DNA of 64,000 nt from Paenibacillus terrae (GCF_000943545.1 NZ_JTHP01000004.1:62001-126000); one strand, 5' to 3'; shown: positions 9,201 to 18,741, counted from the first letter of the stretch. Program-made: numbers and translations. Notes: a model not told the origin generated them from the letters alone.

Positions 9201-10574
9201 AAAGGTAGCATAACGGTCAACCTCTTTACCTTCATGCATTTTAACAGCGGCAATCTCAATAATTCTATTTTGTGTAACTGATAGCCCGGTGGTTTCAATA
9301 TCAAAAACGACATAAGTCGCTGTTTTCAAATTAAGCGGCTGTGCCTGCATTACAACCTCAACCGCATCGTTGACCACATTGGCCTCGATACCGTAGATCA
9401 TTTTAATTCCGTTTTTCTTGGCGGTCTTAGCGGCATCGGGATAACATTGCACTCCACCATGATCGGTGACCGCAATCGCCTTGTGCCCCCACTTGGCGGC
9501 TGTTTTAACATACTGGTCAATGGAGCTTACAGCATCCATCGCGCTCATCTTCGTATGAAGATGAAACTCAACCCGTTTTTCCTCTGCATTATCTTTACGG
9601 GAAGGAGGAGCTTGCACCTCTACCAGATCAGAAGGAATCATAACCAGCTCAGGAATTTGCATAAACCGATCATATTCGACACGACCACGGACTTTAACCC
9701 ATTTACCGTTAGCCAGCAAGCTGAGAATTTTTAGATCTTCTTTTGTTTTGGCAAACATTTTCATTTGCAGCGAATCACTAAAGTCAGTCAAATAATACGT
9801 AAACAACGTACTTCCGTTACGTAGTTCTTTGCTATCCAGACCAAAGATCGTCCCCTGTAATGTGACTTTCTTCTCTTCATCCTGAATGTCCTGCATCGGA
9901 ACAGGCGGTTCCTTGATGTCATAGCCAAATTGAAGCCTTACATCTCCCTCTTCTTCATCCACTGGCGGCATTTCCGATTCCATGCTTTCCATCATCTGCT
10001 GAATAACTTCACGTTCTTCCTGCATCTTTTTCTCTTGGAACTGCTGCAAAGCCTCCTGATTACTTTCACCCACCTGGATTTTAATGCGCATCGAGAGACC
10101 AAAATATTTATCGTAGAATTTGATGATTGCTTGGTCAATCTGCTTTTTGCGTGCCAGCTCCAGTGACATGCTGTCGCTCATCGTCAGCAATAACAGGCCG
10201 TCTTCCCACTCATGTACAGCCCGGTTCATCCAGCCGTTCACGGATGGGATTTCACGGTGCACCCATTCCAGAAAAAGCTTCCAGTATTCACTGATGATAT
10301 CCGCAGACTGAACCTGCTCACTATACCGAAACCGAAAGGTGATTTTAGCGATGTGGTTCATTTTCTCCTGCACCTGAATACAGAAGGCCCGATATACCTG
10401 AGCGGGAACCAGTGTTTCCTTGGCGATGATAATATTCCAATCCTTATTGGTACGGCTTATTTCCACCTGCTCAATCCAACCGTCCAAGAAATAAGGTTCC
10501 ACCACTCCCGCCGGCATCACTACCTGCTTCATCAGCAGTTCCAACCGTTTTCTCTTTTCTTCAGCTCCGCCCAT
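6258..10574 (-). CDS. polC: DNA polymerase III subunit alpha, Gram-positive PolC type
   Basis: Replicative DNA polymerase with built-in proofreading. With the ATG at 10574 (GGGGGGAGAGCC upstream) it has 1438 residues, practically the B. subtilis length; an upstream in-frame start would add 50 atypical residues. Domains: N-terminal domain (1-230), OB fold (about 235-325), PHP domain beginning around 335 (EFHLHTKMSAMDAV), DEDDh exonuclease from about 420 with DIETTG, HNARFD and HRAIDD, second PHP part, zinc-finger Cys residues in the CGNPEC and NCPKCGG segments, and the palm with PDIDLNFSGEYQ carrying catalytic aspartates. It follows proS by 217 bases and precedes the rimP promoter. Confidence 0.97.
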   Translation of the reverse strand: MGGAEEKRKRLELLMKQVVMPAGVVEPYFLDGWIEQVEISRTNKDWNIIIAKETLVPAQVYRAFCIQVQEKMNHIAKITFRFRYSEQVQSADIISEYWKLFLEWVHREIPSVNGWMNRAVHEWEDGLLLLTMSDSMSLELARKKQIDQAIIKFYDKYFGLSMRIKIQVGESNQEALQQFQEKKMQEEREVIQQMMESMESEMPPVDEEEGDVRLQFGYDIKEPPVPMQDIQDEEKKVTLQGTIFGLDSKELRNGSTLFTYYLTDFSDSLQMKMFAKTKEDLKILSLLANGKWVKVRGRVEYDRFMQIPELVMIPSDLVEVQAPPSRKDNAEEKRVEFHLHTKMSAMDAVSSIDQYVKTAAKWGHKAIAVTDHGGVQCYPDAAKTAKKNGIKMIYGIEANVVNDAVEVVMQAQPLNLKTATYVVFDIETTGLSVTQNRIIEIAAVKMHEGKEVDRYATFVNPHERIPYNIQQLTNINDEMVKDAPDVEPVMKEFVAFAGDAVLVAHNARFDVGFIQATLRNMGLPEMTNPVLDTLELARLLFPTMKNHRLNTLTTKYKVALESHHRAIDDTVALTEVLNGLLNDAEQIKGLKMLDRLNDYVGKDLSTVRPFHCCIYALNPIGKKNLYKLVSMSHTEYFKRVPCIPKSKLSEMRDGLLIISGCEKGEFFEAVLNKSEEEAEEIAQFYDVLEIQPLTMYMHLVEKQLVSGPDALKTAVRKVCEIGRRLDKPVIATGNVHYLETRDKLYRDITIHGITGFSPLKDIRKPDAHLRTTDEMLAEFEFLGEEKAYEVVVKNTSELAERFEELELFPDKLFTPLLDGADEEIRNTCYETAKSIYGEELPEVVVARLEKELEPIIKYGFSANYLISERLVKKSNQDGYLVGSRGSVGSSVVATFLGISEVNPLPAHYICGNPECRHSEWILDGSVPSGFDLPDKNCPKCGGKLKGEGQDIPFETFLGFKGDKVPDIDLNFSGEYQPVAHNYTKVLFGEKSVFRAGTIGTVAEKTAFGFAKKYEEAHHKKWRGAELNRLASGCTGVKRSTGQHPGGIVVVPDYIEVEDITPVQFPADDTSSEWKTTHFDYHAFDANLLKLDILGHDDPTMMRMLQDLTGVDPTTIPMNDSKVMSMFNSTEALGVTPQQIRTPVATYGVPEMGTKFVRQMLVESQPSSFADLLQISGLSHGTGVWLGNAQDLIKNNTCNIKTVIGCRDDIMLFLIYKAGMDAGLAFKITESVRKGKGLSAEWIEEMKKCKVPQWYIDSCLKIQYMFPKAHAAAYVISAVRTAYFKLYHPIEYYATYFSVRAADFDIELCCQGYDAIARKIVEIEQLGFQAPPKEKGMLPILEMALEMTARGFSFKTIDLYRSEATRFKVDGDSLIPPFGALQGIGENAARNIAASREQGEFLSVEDFQQKSKASKTIVEMLSQMGCFRGLPESNQLSLF

Positions 10575-10650
10575 GGCTCTCCCCCCGTTTTCCATTGACT
10601 TAACTACTCTAATCGTACCCCGGATTCCAAATCTACAATTCTGAAAACAT

Positions 10651-10695
10651 GAAAAGCTTCTGCGTCTAAAACATCTCCGACCGCAAAAGCTTTTC
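10651..10695 (-). other. Hairpin in the proS-polC intergenic region
   Basis: The 217-base gap between proS and polC contains an inverted repeat: GAAAAGCTT (10651-10659) with AAGCTTTTC (10687-10695), plus an inner TGCG/CGCA stem and a loop of about 17 bases. On the minus strand only a short ATGTTTTC follows, so it is a poor intrinsic terminator. It may be a leader or processing structure ahead of polC. No other strong signal was seen in the gap. Confidence 0.4.
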
Positions 10696-10791
10696 GTAGC
10701 CCCCTCAATCCTCCACCATAGCAACCTCTTACAATTATGCTCGTTAGCGGAGAGAATGAAGTGAGTATAGTGGTATAGCTTTACTTCTTTA

Positions 10792-12240
10792 TTAGTACGC
10801 CCGTGCGAACACTACAGTATGCTTGGCTGGTTTGCCGCAGCACAGACATGTGGTCTTTTGCTCGGTAGTTTTGAAAGGTATATTACGGCTTGTAGCGCCT
10901 GTCGCTTCTTTGACTTTGTCTTCACATTCTACAGATCCGCACCAGCCTGCCAAAGTAAAGCCACGTTTTTCTTCCATGAGCGCCTTCATTTCATCCAGCG
11001 TATCTACAGAATAGAAGTTTTCATCCATAAAGCTCTTGGCACGATCAAACATTTCCTGCTGTACCTGTGCCAGCATCGCATGGACTTCCTCAACAAGGTT
11101 ATCCTGCTGTACAATCTTTTTCTCGCCACTGATACGGGATACGAGTACGCAAACACCGTTTTCCATATCACGAGGTCCGATTTCAAGACGCACCGGTACA
11201 CCACGCATTTCGTATTCATTAAACTTCCAACCTGGACTCACATCGCTGCGGTCGTCCATTTTCACACGTACACCCGCTTGTTTCAGTGCAGCGAACAGTT
11301 CATCTGCACGGGCAATAACTGCGTCACGCTTCTTAGGCGGCCCGATAGGAACCATAATGACCTGCGTAGGTGCAACTTTAGGAGGCAAAGCCAAACCTCG
11401 GTCATCCCCATGGACCATAATCAGTGCGCCAATCAGACGCGTACTTGTTCCCCATGAAGTTGTATGAGCGTATTCCAGGTTATTGTCCCGGCTCAAGTAT
11501 TTAATATCAAAAGCAACGGCAAAATTGGTTCCCATATAGTGAGAAGTCCCCGCTTGCACCGCACGTCCATCCTTCATCATCGCTTCCAGTGAGAATGTAT
11601 CCTTAGCACCTGCAAATTTTTCAGAAGGCGTTTTTTGTCCAGTAATAACTGGGATAGCCAATACTTCCTCGATAACCTCGCAGTATACTTCCAGCATTTT
11701 CATCGTTTCTTCGCGTGCTTCTTCCTCATTTTCATGAGCAGTGTGGCCTTCCTGCCACAAAAACTCACTCGTACGCAAGAAAGGAAGCGTGCGTTTTTCC
11801 CAACGAACCACGTTAGCCCATTGGTTGATAAGCACTGGCAGATCACGATAGGATTGAATCCATTTGGAGTACATATGACCGATCATTGTCTCTGAAGTCG
11901 GACGGATCGCAAGGCGCTCCTCCAGCTTTTCCCCGCCAGCCTCGGTTACCCAAGGAAGCTCAGGGTTAAACCCTTCGACATGCTCTTTTTCCTTTTGGAA
12001 AAAGCTCTCGGGAATGAACATCGGAAAATAGGCATTGCGATGACCTGTTTCTTTGAAACGCACATCCATGGCTTCCTTGATATGCTCCCAAATTTCAAAA
12101 CCGTCGGGACGGAACACAATACACCCGCGAACCGGGGAGTAATCCATCAGCTCTGCCTTTTTAATAACATCAATGTACCATCGGGAAAAATCTTCGCTCT
12201 GTGGCGTAATTTCCTCGACAAACTGTTTATCATTCGACAT
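10792..12240 (-). CDS. proS: Prolyl-tRNA synthetase, eukaryal/archaeal-like type without editing domain
   Basis: Class II aminoacyl-tRNA synthetase that charges tRNA-Pro. The 482 residues are about 80 fewer than the bacterial-type enzyme usually found at this locus in Bacillus. Seen: N-terminal EEITPQSEDFSRWYIDVI, typical of the eukaryal/archaeal type; motif 2 around RWEKRTLPFLRTSEF and EGHTAH; motif 3 MVHGDDRGLALPP; anticodon-binding domain from about 290; a C-terminal zinc-like domain with Cys in CGSVEC and CLCCGK; and the terminal Tyr characteristic of this type. No INS editing insert lies between motifs 2 and 3. The ATG at 12240 is preceded by GGAGGAC. Neighbours rseP and polC match the normal proS locus. 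Confidence 0.95.
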   Translation of the reverse strand: MSNDKQFVEEITPQSEDFSRWYIDVIKKAELMDYSPVRGCIVFRPDGFEIWEHIKEAMDVRFKETGHRNAYFPMFIPESFFQKEKEHVEGFNPELPWVTEAGGEKLEERLAIRPTSETMIGHMYSKWIQSYRDLPVLINQWANVVRWEKRTLPFLRTSEFLWQEGHTAHENEEEAREETMKMLEVYCEVIEEVLAIPVITGQKTPSEKFAGAKDTFSLEAMMKDGRAVQAGTSHYMGTNFAVAFDIKYLSRDNNLEYAHTTSWGTSTRLIGALIMVHGDDRGLALPPKVAPTQVIMVPIGPPKKRDAVIARADELFAALKQAGVRVKMDDRSDVSPGWKFNEYEMRGVPVRLEIGPRDMENGVCVLVSRISGEKKIVQQDNLVEEVHAMLAQVQQEMFDRAKSFMDENFYSVDTLDEMKALMEEKRGFTLAGWCGSVECEDKVKEATGATSRNIPFKTTEQKTTCLCCGKPAKHTVVFARAY

Positions 12241-12290
12241 AGAAACGCATGTCCTCCCATACAGACCCTTTTATATAAGTCCGTCTCTAA

Positions 12291-13562
12291 TTAACCGTTA
12301 ATTAATCGTAAAATATCATTATAGGTGACCGCAATCATGAGCAGGAACAACATGGCAAAACCAACGAAATGGACCATACCTTCCCTACTCGGATCAACCG
12401 GACGCCCTCTTACCGCCTCTACACCGAGGAAAACAAGTCTGCTTCCATCCAGCGCCGGAATTGGCAACAGATTAAATATCCCCAAATAAAGACTCATTAT
12501 AGCAGTCCAATACGTAAGCTGCTCAATGCCCTGCTTGGCAATTTGTCCTGTCACTTCAAAAGTACGTACCGGACCTCCCAGATCATTAATGGAGAAACGT
12601 TGGATAAGCTGACTAAAACCCTGGAAAATAATATCAGTCGTTCGTACCATGGATTGTCCGGCAAATTTAAACGTTTCCCCGACTCCGGCTTGCCGTGTCG
12701 GAAGTTCAGGCACGATGCCCACTTTACCACCCTTTTGTCCTTCCATTGCACGAGGTGTAATCGTCAGATCAAAAGTTTTGTTATCACGACGAACAACCCA
12801 TTTCATCGGCTTGTCTTGGGAATCGGCAATCAGTTTGATCATATTTTCAACGTTCGCACCAATCGCAACCCCGTTCACAGATTCAATGATATCGCCCTTA
12901 TGCAAATCAGCTTCAGCAGCTGGCATACCCGCTGTAATGTCATTAATCTGAACATAAGTCGGGTTGTCCACTTGTACGCCGACCATCTGGATATGCAGAC
13001 CAAACAGAACAAAGGCAAGGATAAAATTCATCAGCGGTCCAGCAAAAATAGCCATCGCACGCTGTCCTACTGTTTTGCTGCCATACTGTCGATCCTTAGG
13101 CGCAATCTGGATGGATTGCCCTTTGGTTACCATCATCGCTTGGGGGTGCACCGTATATTGCTGATCTTCGCCATCCACATCCAATTTTACAGTTAGTGCC
13201 TGCTCCAGATCAATGTGCTGCACTTCGCCGCGCACCACATTTTTGCGGTTATCCAATTGGTCCAAATAAATGGTTTTGACGATACCGTCCGTTACGCGTA
13301 CAGCAATTGTTTGTCCGGCTTCAATTTCATTGATTTCCGGATCTTCTCCTGCCATGCGGGCAAAACCACCAAACGGCAGCAAACGTAGTGTAAATCGCGT
13401 CTCGTTTCTTTTATAAGAAAACAGTTTCGGACCGAAACCGATCGCAAACTCCCGTACCAGAATCCCGGCGCGTTTGGCAAAATAATAATGCCCCCATTCA
13501 TGCACCGTCACTATGACGAAAAACATGAGCACCGTCATCAAAACTATTCGAATCGTTTCCAA
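12291..13562 (-). CDS. rseP: Site-2 membrane metalloprotease RseP/RasP
   Basis: Intramembrane zinc protease that cleaves anti-sigma factors and leftover signal peptides. Seen: HEWGH zinc-binding motif in the first membrane segment, near residue 20; a PDZ domain in the middle (DNPTYVQINDITAGMPAAEA); and a C-terminal membrane segment with NLLPIPALDGSR carrying the third zinc ligand. I chose the TTG at 13562, preceded by AAAGGGG 11 bases upstream, giving 423 residues, close to B. subtilis RasP. The frame opens 7 codons earlier with another TTG that has a poorly placed ribosome-binding site. A 10-base tandem duplication covers the start. It lies between dxr and proS, the conserved order. Confidence 0.92.
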   Translation of the reverse strand: METIRIVLMTVLMFFVIVTVHEWGHYYFAKRAGILVREFAIGFGPKLFSYKRNETRFTLRLLPFGGFARMAGEDPEINEIEAGQTIAVRVTDGIVKTIYLDQLDNRKNVVRGEVQHIDLEQALTVKLDVDGEDQQYTVHPQAMMVTKGQSIQIAPKDRQYGSKTVGQRAMAIFAGPLMNFILAFVLFGLHIQMVGVQVDNPTYVQINDITAGMPAAEADLHKGDIIESVNGVAIGANVENMIKLIADSQDKPMKWVVRRDNKTFDLTITPRAMEGQKGGKVGIVPELPTRQAGVGETFKFAGQSMVRTTDIIFQGFSQLIQRFSINDLGGPVRTFEVTGQIAKQGIEQLTYWTAIMSLYLGIFNLLPIPALDGSRLVFLGVEAVRGRPVDPSREGMVHFVGFAMLFLLMIAVTYNDILRLING

Positions 13563-13670
13563 TCGTTTCCGTTCCCCTTTCAATGAGATCGAGTTTATCT
13601 TCCTAGATTATCATTATTCTCCGATCCCACACAAGAGAATCACAATTCGCTTCTCGAACCCAAATTCAGC

Positions 13671-14810
13671 TTATATCCCGGCAGCTACGCTGCGAACCTC
13701 ACGGTCACAGGCTTCAATCGCAGCCAGATCAGGGTTATTGACATTGACATGCCGTTCCAGTACTCGCTCAATAATGGCTTCGATATGCAGAAAAGGAATT
13801 TCTCCACGCAGAAAACGGGCAACAGCAATCTCATTAGCCGCATTAAATGCAGTTGGTGCTGTACCACCCATTTTACCACATTCAAAGGCAAGCCTTAAAC
13901 AAGGAAAACGATTAAAGTCCATTTCCTTAAAATGGAGCTTACCCACCTCAGCCAGTGAAAGCGGCTTGGCCGGAGACTTCATCCGTTTAGGATAGGTTAA
14001 AGCGTATTGAATAGGCACTCTCATATCAGGGTTGCCCAGTTGGGCGACAATACTGGTATCCACAAATTCTACATAGGAATGAATGATGCTTTCAGGATGC
14101 AATAGTACGTGAATCTGCTCATAATCAAGTCCAAACAACCAGTGCGCCTCAATGACCTCTAGCCCTTTGTTTACCATCGTTGCCGAATCAATCGTAATTT
14201 TGGCACCCATCGACCAATTGGGGTGCTTCAGTGCATCTTCTACCGTAACCTCCAGAAGCTGTTCCCTTGTCAAATCACGAAAAGAACCACCCGATGCCGT
14301 GAGAGTAATATGTGCCACATCTTTCATACGCTCACCATTCAAGCATTGGAAAATAGCCGAATGCTCACTGTCAATCGGCAGCAACGGCACTCCTTTCGCC
14401 CGGGCCCGTTCTGTGACCAGATGACCGGCGGTAACCAGTGTTTCCTTATTGGCCAAACCGATCTGTTTTCCAGCCTCAATCGCGGCCAGCGTGGAGTGCA
14501 ATCCGACACTGCCCATTACAGCTGTCACAACCATATCTGCATCTGTATTCGCAGCCAGCTCGACGAGTCCTTCATCCCCCCAATGCAGTTCCATTCCGGA
14601 AGGCAACAAAGGACGGATTTCCTCCGCCAGTTGCTTGGTGCCGACGGATACCTTCTTGGGTTGGTATAGATGCGCCTGCTCGGCAAGCAACTTTATATTT
14701 GAACCACCTGCTAGAGCCTCTACGGCAAACTGATCCGGGTGCATAGATACGACATCCAGCGTCTGTGTTCCAATAGACCCGGTTGAACCGAGTACCGTAA
14801 TTCTTTTCAT
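13671..14810 (-). CDS. dxr: 1-deoxy-D-xylulose 5-phosphate reductoisomerase
   Basis: Second enzyme of the MEP isoprenoid pathway, converting DXP to MEP with NADPH. With the ATG at 14810 (AAGGTG upstream) it has 379 residues, the family length. Seen: NADPH-binding [14 protein letters not shown] at the N-terminus, NKETLVTAG, the substrate/metal region [11 protein letters not shown], the flexible loop ASGGSFRD, and [20 protein letters not shown] with the metal-binding region. The upstream in-frame extension is not conserved. It sits between cdsA and rseP, linking undecaprenyl-phosphate and phospholipid precursor synthesis. Confidence 0.96.
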   Translation of the reverse strand: MKRITVLGSTGSIGTQTLDVVSMHPDQFAVEALAGGSNIKLLAEQAHLYQPKKVSVGTKQLAEEIRPLLPSGMELHWGDEGLVELAANTDADMVVTAVMGSVGLHSTLAAIEAGKQIGLANKETLVTAGHLVTERARAKGVPLLPIDSEHSAIFQCLNGERMKDVAHITLTASGGSFRDLTREQLLEVTVEDALKHPNWSMGAKITIDSATMVNKGLEVIEAHWLFGLDYEQIHVLLHPESIIHSYVEFVDTSIVAQLGNPDMRVPIQYALTYPKRMKSPAKPLSLAEVGKLHFKEMDFNRFPCLRLAFECGKMGGTAPTAFNAANEIAVARFLRGEIPFLHIEAIIERVLERHVNVNNPDLAAIEACDREVRSVAAGI

Positions 14811-14892
14811 GAAGCACCTTCCTATCTTGAAAATAACCGTTACTCTGCGGCTAACTTTAACCTGAGCATAAACTGTAACCACCAGGTAAGGG

Positions 14893-15684
14893 TCATGGAA
14901 GCAGCATCAGCATATGTACAATTGGAAAAACGACAATCCAGCTGTCGCAGCGGTCTAATATACCTCCGTGCCCTGGCAGCAGATTACCGGAATCTTTAAT
15001 GTCGTACACCCGCTTGTACGCAGATTGCACTAAATCGCCCAGTTGACCCACAACTGCACAAGATAAACCGATAGCGAAAGCTTTATCCCACGGCAGCAGC
15101 CCTTCTGACAATCCGGCAAACACCAGTGCTGTAGCTAACGCTAAAACAATCCCGCCAATAGACCCTTCGACTGTTTTGTTTGGACTGATCGCAGGCCATA
15201 GCTTTGTCTTCCCCGCCATTTTGCCTACAAAATAAGCCCCTGCATCACTTGCCCAAATGCAAGCCAGCAACAAAAAAGTCCAAAAAAGCCCATGTTCCAT
15301 ATGGCGTGATTCCGCCATATACGAAAATCCAAAGCCTATATAAACGGTACCAAGAAATAGTATAGACACCGTTTGAATTGTGATTTTATTTTTCGTTCCC
15401 ACCGTAATGATCATAAAAATAATCATCAGCAGCCAATGCAGACTTATAGACGGTAATGGTGAGTGCAGACCCAAGGGCTGATAAGGAAATACAAAAGCTA
15501 ATATTCCTGCATAGCCAACTAACGCCGTACCGCCGAAAGGAGATACCCTGGTCATTCGCGCGAATTCATAGAATCCAATTAAGGCCATAGCCAAAATGAG
15601 CAAATGGTAGGCTAAGCCGCCCCACAGGACCATCGCCAAAAAAAATACGCCTGCCACAATACCGGTAATCAATCTCTGTCTCAA
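14893..15684 (-). CDS. cdsA: Phosphatidate cytidylyltransferase
   Basis: Integral membrane enzyme making CDP-diacylglycerol from phosphatidate and CTP for phospholipid synthesis. It has 263 residues, mostly hydrophobic, with about 7-8 membrane segments. The C-terminal family signature is clear: [13 protein letters not shown], then [14 protein letters not shown]. Also seen: [13 protein letters not shown]. The start is a TTG at 15684 with TGGAGGAT about 8 bases upstream. It follows uppS closely and precedes dxr. Confidence 0.94.
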   Translation of the reverse strand: MRQRLITGIVAGVFFLAMVLWGGLAYHLLILAMALIGFYEFARMTRVSPFGGTALVGYAGILAFVFPYQPLGLHSPLPSISLHWLLMIIFMIITVGTKNKITIQTVSILFLGTVYIGFGFSYMAESRHMEHGLFWTFLLLACIWASDAGAYFVGKMAGKTKLWPAISPNKTVEGSIGGIVLALATALVFAGLSEGLLPWDKAFAIGLSCAVVGQLGDLVQSAYKRVYDIKDSGNLLPGHGGILDRCDSWIVVFPIVHMLMLLP

Positions 15685-15701
15685 CGGCTTTCATCCTCCA
15701 T

Positions 15702-16469
15702 TTACTTCAGTCCGCCGTACCGCCGTGATCTTCGCTGATATTCGACTACTGCTTCGTATAAATGCTCTTTCTTAAACTCAGGCCAATAAATATCAGTAAA
15801 CCATAGCTCACTATAAGCAAGTTGCCAGAGCATAAAATTGCTGAGTCTCAGCTCGCCACTTGTCCGAATCAGAAGATCAGGGTCCGGCATACCGCTGGAG
15901 AGCAAAGAGTTCTCAATGAGTTCGGGTGTAATATCTCCGGGTTTAAGCTTCCCTTCCTCAATTTCACGACCCAACGCTTGCATACATTCAGTGATTTCCA
16001 GCCGGCTTCCATAATTCAATGCAAAATTAAGAACAAGCCCGGTATTATTTTCGGTTCGCCGAGTCGCTTCAGTCAACGCATCAACGGTATGAGAAGGCAA
16101 ATGCTCCTTATTTCCCATCATACGCACTTGTACATTTTTTTCAATCAGCTCATCAAGCTCAATAGCCAGAAATTCTTGCGGCAGCCGCATCAAAAAATCG
16201 ACTTCATCCTTGGGACGCGACCAATTTTCAGTTGAAAAAGCAAATAAGGTCAAATATTTAATGCCTAGTTCATCCGCAGCAATCGCTGTGCGCTTCACTG
16301 CCTTCATTCCATTTTGATGCCCTACAATCCGCGGCATTCCAATCCGTTTGGCCCATCTGCCGTTCCCATCCATAATAACAGCAACATGCTGCGGAATATT
16401 GTCTTTTGAAATGGCCGGTGTTTGCTGTTTTTGTTCCCCGTTCCACCAAGACCGAACCCGTTTGATCAT
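15702..16469 (-). CDS. uppS: Undecaprenyl diphosphate synthase (isoprenyl transferase)
   Basis: Cis-prenyltransferase that condenses isopentenyl diphosphate onto farnesyl diphosphate to make the C55 lipid carrier for cell-wall synthesis. The ATG at 16469 has GGAGG 7 bases upstream and gives 255 residues; a further upstream start is not supported. Seen: VAVIMDGNGRWAKRIG with the catalytic Asp (about residues 29-44), GHQNGMKAV, FSTENWSRP, and DLLIRTSGELRLSNF near the C-terminus. It is preceded by a terminator-like hairpin after frr, so it may have its own promoter or be read through. Confidence 0.96.
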   Translation of the reverse strand: MIKRVRSWWNGEQKQQTPAISKDNIPQHVAVIMDGNGRWAKRIGMPRIVGHQNGMKAVKRTAIAADELGIKYLTLFAFSTENWSRPKDEVDFLMRLPQEFLAIELDELIEKNVQVRMMGNKEHLPSHTVDALTEATRRTENNTGLVLNFALNYGSRLEITECMQALGREIEEGKLKPGDITPELIENSLLSSGMPDPDLLIRTSGELRLSNFMLWQLAYSELWFTDIYWPEFKKEHLYEAVVEYQRRSRRYGGLK

Positions 16470-16510
16470 TCCAGTTCCTCCAGCATTCTCTGAAAATGTG
16501 CCTCTGGCTT

Positions 16511-16554
16511 GAAAAGAGACAAACCCCACCGTAAGGGAGGGGCTACCAGTCTCT
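16511..16554 (-). terminator. Terminator-like hairpin between frr and uppS
   Basis: On the minus strand AGAGAC (16554-16549) pairs with GTCTCT (16520-16515), with an inner CCCC/GGGG stem, followed by TTTTC. It begins within the frr stop codon. The internal loops make it only moderately strong, so partial read-through into uppS is likely. Confidence 0.5.
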
Positions 16555-17107
16555 TATACTTCCATAATTTCTTTTTCTTTTGCAGCCAAAACTTTATCCA
16601 CTTCGGCGATAAATTTATCTGTCGTTTTCTGGATTTCTTCCTGATATTTACGGGATTCATCCTCGGATATATCAGTTTTCTCCATTTTTTTAATATCATC
16701 ATTCGCATCACGACGAATGTTACGAATGGCGACCTTCGCTTCTTCGCCGTTCTTTTTCGTCAGCTTCACCAGATCCATTCTGCGTTCTTCTGTCAATGCA
16801 GGAATACTCAAGCGAATGGTGTTTCCGTCATTGGAAGGGGTCAAACCCAGATCGGATTTTTGGATAGCACGCTCAATGTCGGCCAGGGAGGATTTATCCC
16901 AAGGCTGAATCATTAGAGTCCGGCTGTCCGGTGTATTTACATTAGCCAACTGATTGACTGGAGTCATTGCACCGTAATACTCAACCTGAACGCGATCCAG
17001 TAGAGCTGGTGTCGCTCGACCAGCGCGTAAAGATGCAAGGTCACGTTGCAACGACTGAATTGCTTTATGCATGCGCTCTTCAGCGCTCTTTTTCACAGAT
17101 TGTGGCA

Positions 17108-17108
<1 letters not shown>
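16554..17108 (-). CDS. frr: Ribosome recycling factor
   Basis: Releases post-termination ribosomes together with EF-G. The 184 residues are the standard length. Seen: [18 protein letters not shown] near the N-terminus, [18 protein letters not shown] and [13 protein letters not shown] in the second domain, and the long C-terminal helix with [13 protein letters not shown] and [14 protein letters not shown]. The ATG shares one base with the pyrH stop codon (TAATG), with GGGAG upstream, so translation is probably coupled. This is the conserved rpsB-tsf-pyrH-frr order. Confidence 0.97.
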
Positions 17109-17857
<749 letters not shown>

Positions 17858-17870
17858 CTATATTGTATGT

Positions 17871-17888
17871 ACAGGATAGATGTCCTGT
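17871..17888 (-). promoter_or_regulatory. Inverted repeat upstream of pyrH
   Basis: ACAGGA (17871-17876) and TCCTGT (17883-17888) form a 6-bp inverted repeat with a 6-base gap, about 35 bases before the pyrH start and just after the tsf terminator. It could be an operator or a small leader hairpin. No known binding-site consensus was recognised. Confidence 0.3.
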
Positions 17889-17891
17889 TGC

Positions 17892-17925
17892 AAGAAAAGG
17901 AACACTGATGTGTTCCATTTCTTTG
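17892..17925 (-). terminator. Intrinsic terminator after tsf
   Basis: GGAACAC (minus strand, 17916-17910) and GTGTTCC (17905-17899) form a perfect 7-bp stem with a 4-base loop, extended by A-U pairs, and are followed by TTTTCTT on the minus strand. It ends the rpsB-tsf transcript or attenuates it before pyrH. Confidence 0.75.
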
Positions 17926-17958
17926 CTCTTTCTGTATGCAATTACCGTTCGTTGGTAA

Positions 17959-18609
17959 TTATTGTTTCACTTGAGACATAACTTCTTCGTAGAAGTTGTC
18001 TTCTTTTTTCTCCAAACCTTCGCCCAGTTCAAAACGAACAAAACGACGCAGGGAAATATTTTCGCCAATGGTGTTGATTTTTTCGTTGATGAGTGTGGAG
18101 ATTGTTTTGTCCGGATCTTTAATGAAAGATTGCTCCAACAGGCAGAACTCTTCATAGAATTTACCGATGCGGCCTTCAACCATTTTCTCAACGATTTTTT
18201 CTGGTTTGCCTTCGTTCAAAGCTTGTGCTTTCAGGATTTCTTTTTCTTTTTCGATCTCTTCCTGTGGCACTTCTTCGCGACGAACATAACGAGGGTTCGA
18301 TGCAGCGATATGCATAGCGATGTCACGCACAAAATCTCTGAACTGGTCTGTTTTAGCTACGAAGTCTGTTTCACAGTTTACTTCTACCAGTACGCCGATA
18401 CGGCCGCCAGCATGGATGTAGGATTCAACAACGCCTTCAGTAGCGATACGGCCTGCTTTGTTCGCTGCAGCTGCAAGTCCTTTTTCACGCAGAACTTCAA
18501 CTGCTTTTGTCAAATCACCGTTTGCTTCTTCAAGCGCTTTTTTACAATCCAACATTCCTGCGCCTGTTTTTTCACGGAGCTCTTTTACTGCGCTAGCATT
18601 AACTGCCAT
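17959..18609 (-). CDS. tsf: Elongation factor Ts, short form
   Basis: Guanine-nucleotide exchange factor for EF-Tu. The ATG at 18609 has GGAGGG 7 bases upstream; an in-frame start 5 codons earlier overlaps that site. The protein has 216 residues against roughly 280-295 in E. coli and B. subtilis, so it is the short type. Seen: N-terminal UBA-like domain with [19 protein letters not shown], then [20 protein letters not shown] and [15 protein letters not shown], with a single core subdomain ending in [14 protein letters not shown]. The open frame is intact with a clear stop, so this is not a truncation by mutation. Confidence 0.95.
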   Translation of the reverse strand: MAVNASAVKELREKTGAGMLDCKKALEEANGDLTKAVEVLREKGLAAAANKAGRIATEGVVESYIHAGGRIGVLVEVNCETDFVAKTDQFRDFVRDIAMHIAASNPRYVRREEVPQEEIEKEKEILKAQALNEGKPEKIVEKMVEGRIGKFYEEFCLLEQSFIKDPDKTISTLINEKINTIGENISLRRFVRFELGEGLEKKEDNFYEEVMSQVKQ

Positions 18610-18660
18610 ATTATTTCCCTCCAAATTTGATTTTCAGTGGTGTACACAAGCTTTATTCCT

Positions 18661-18706
18661 TAAAAAAAGGGTAGTGAGAGGTTATACACCTGCCAACCAC
18701 CCTTTT
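18661..18706 (-). terminator. Attenuator/terminator between rpsB and tsf
   Basis: On the minus strand AAAAGGGTGGT (18706-18696) pairs with ACTACCCTTTT (18675-18665), 11 bp including one G-U, followed by more T (total run of seven). The G-U pair works only for minus-strand RNA, which fixes the orientation. It should lower tsf transcription relative to rpsB. Confidence 0.7.
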
Positions 18707-18741
18707 CATTTAATTCATATAGGTATTTCCGTAAGGAAATA

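Noticed and set aside
10575..10724. Fifty-residue N-terminal extension of PolC
   Set aside because: Upstream of a strong GGGGGGA site and ATG; the extra residues are Arg/Cys-rich and unlike the family, whose length fits the shorter form.
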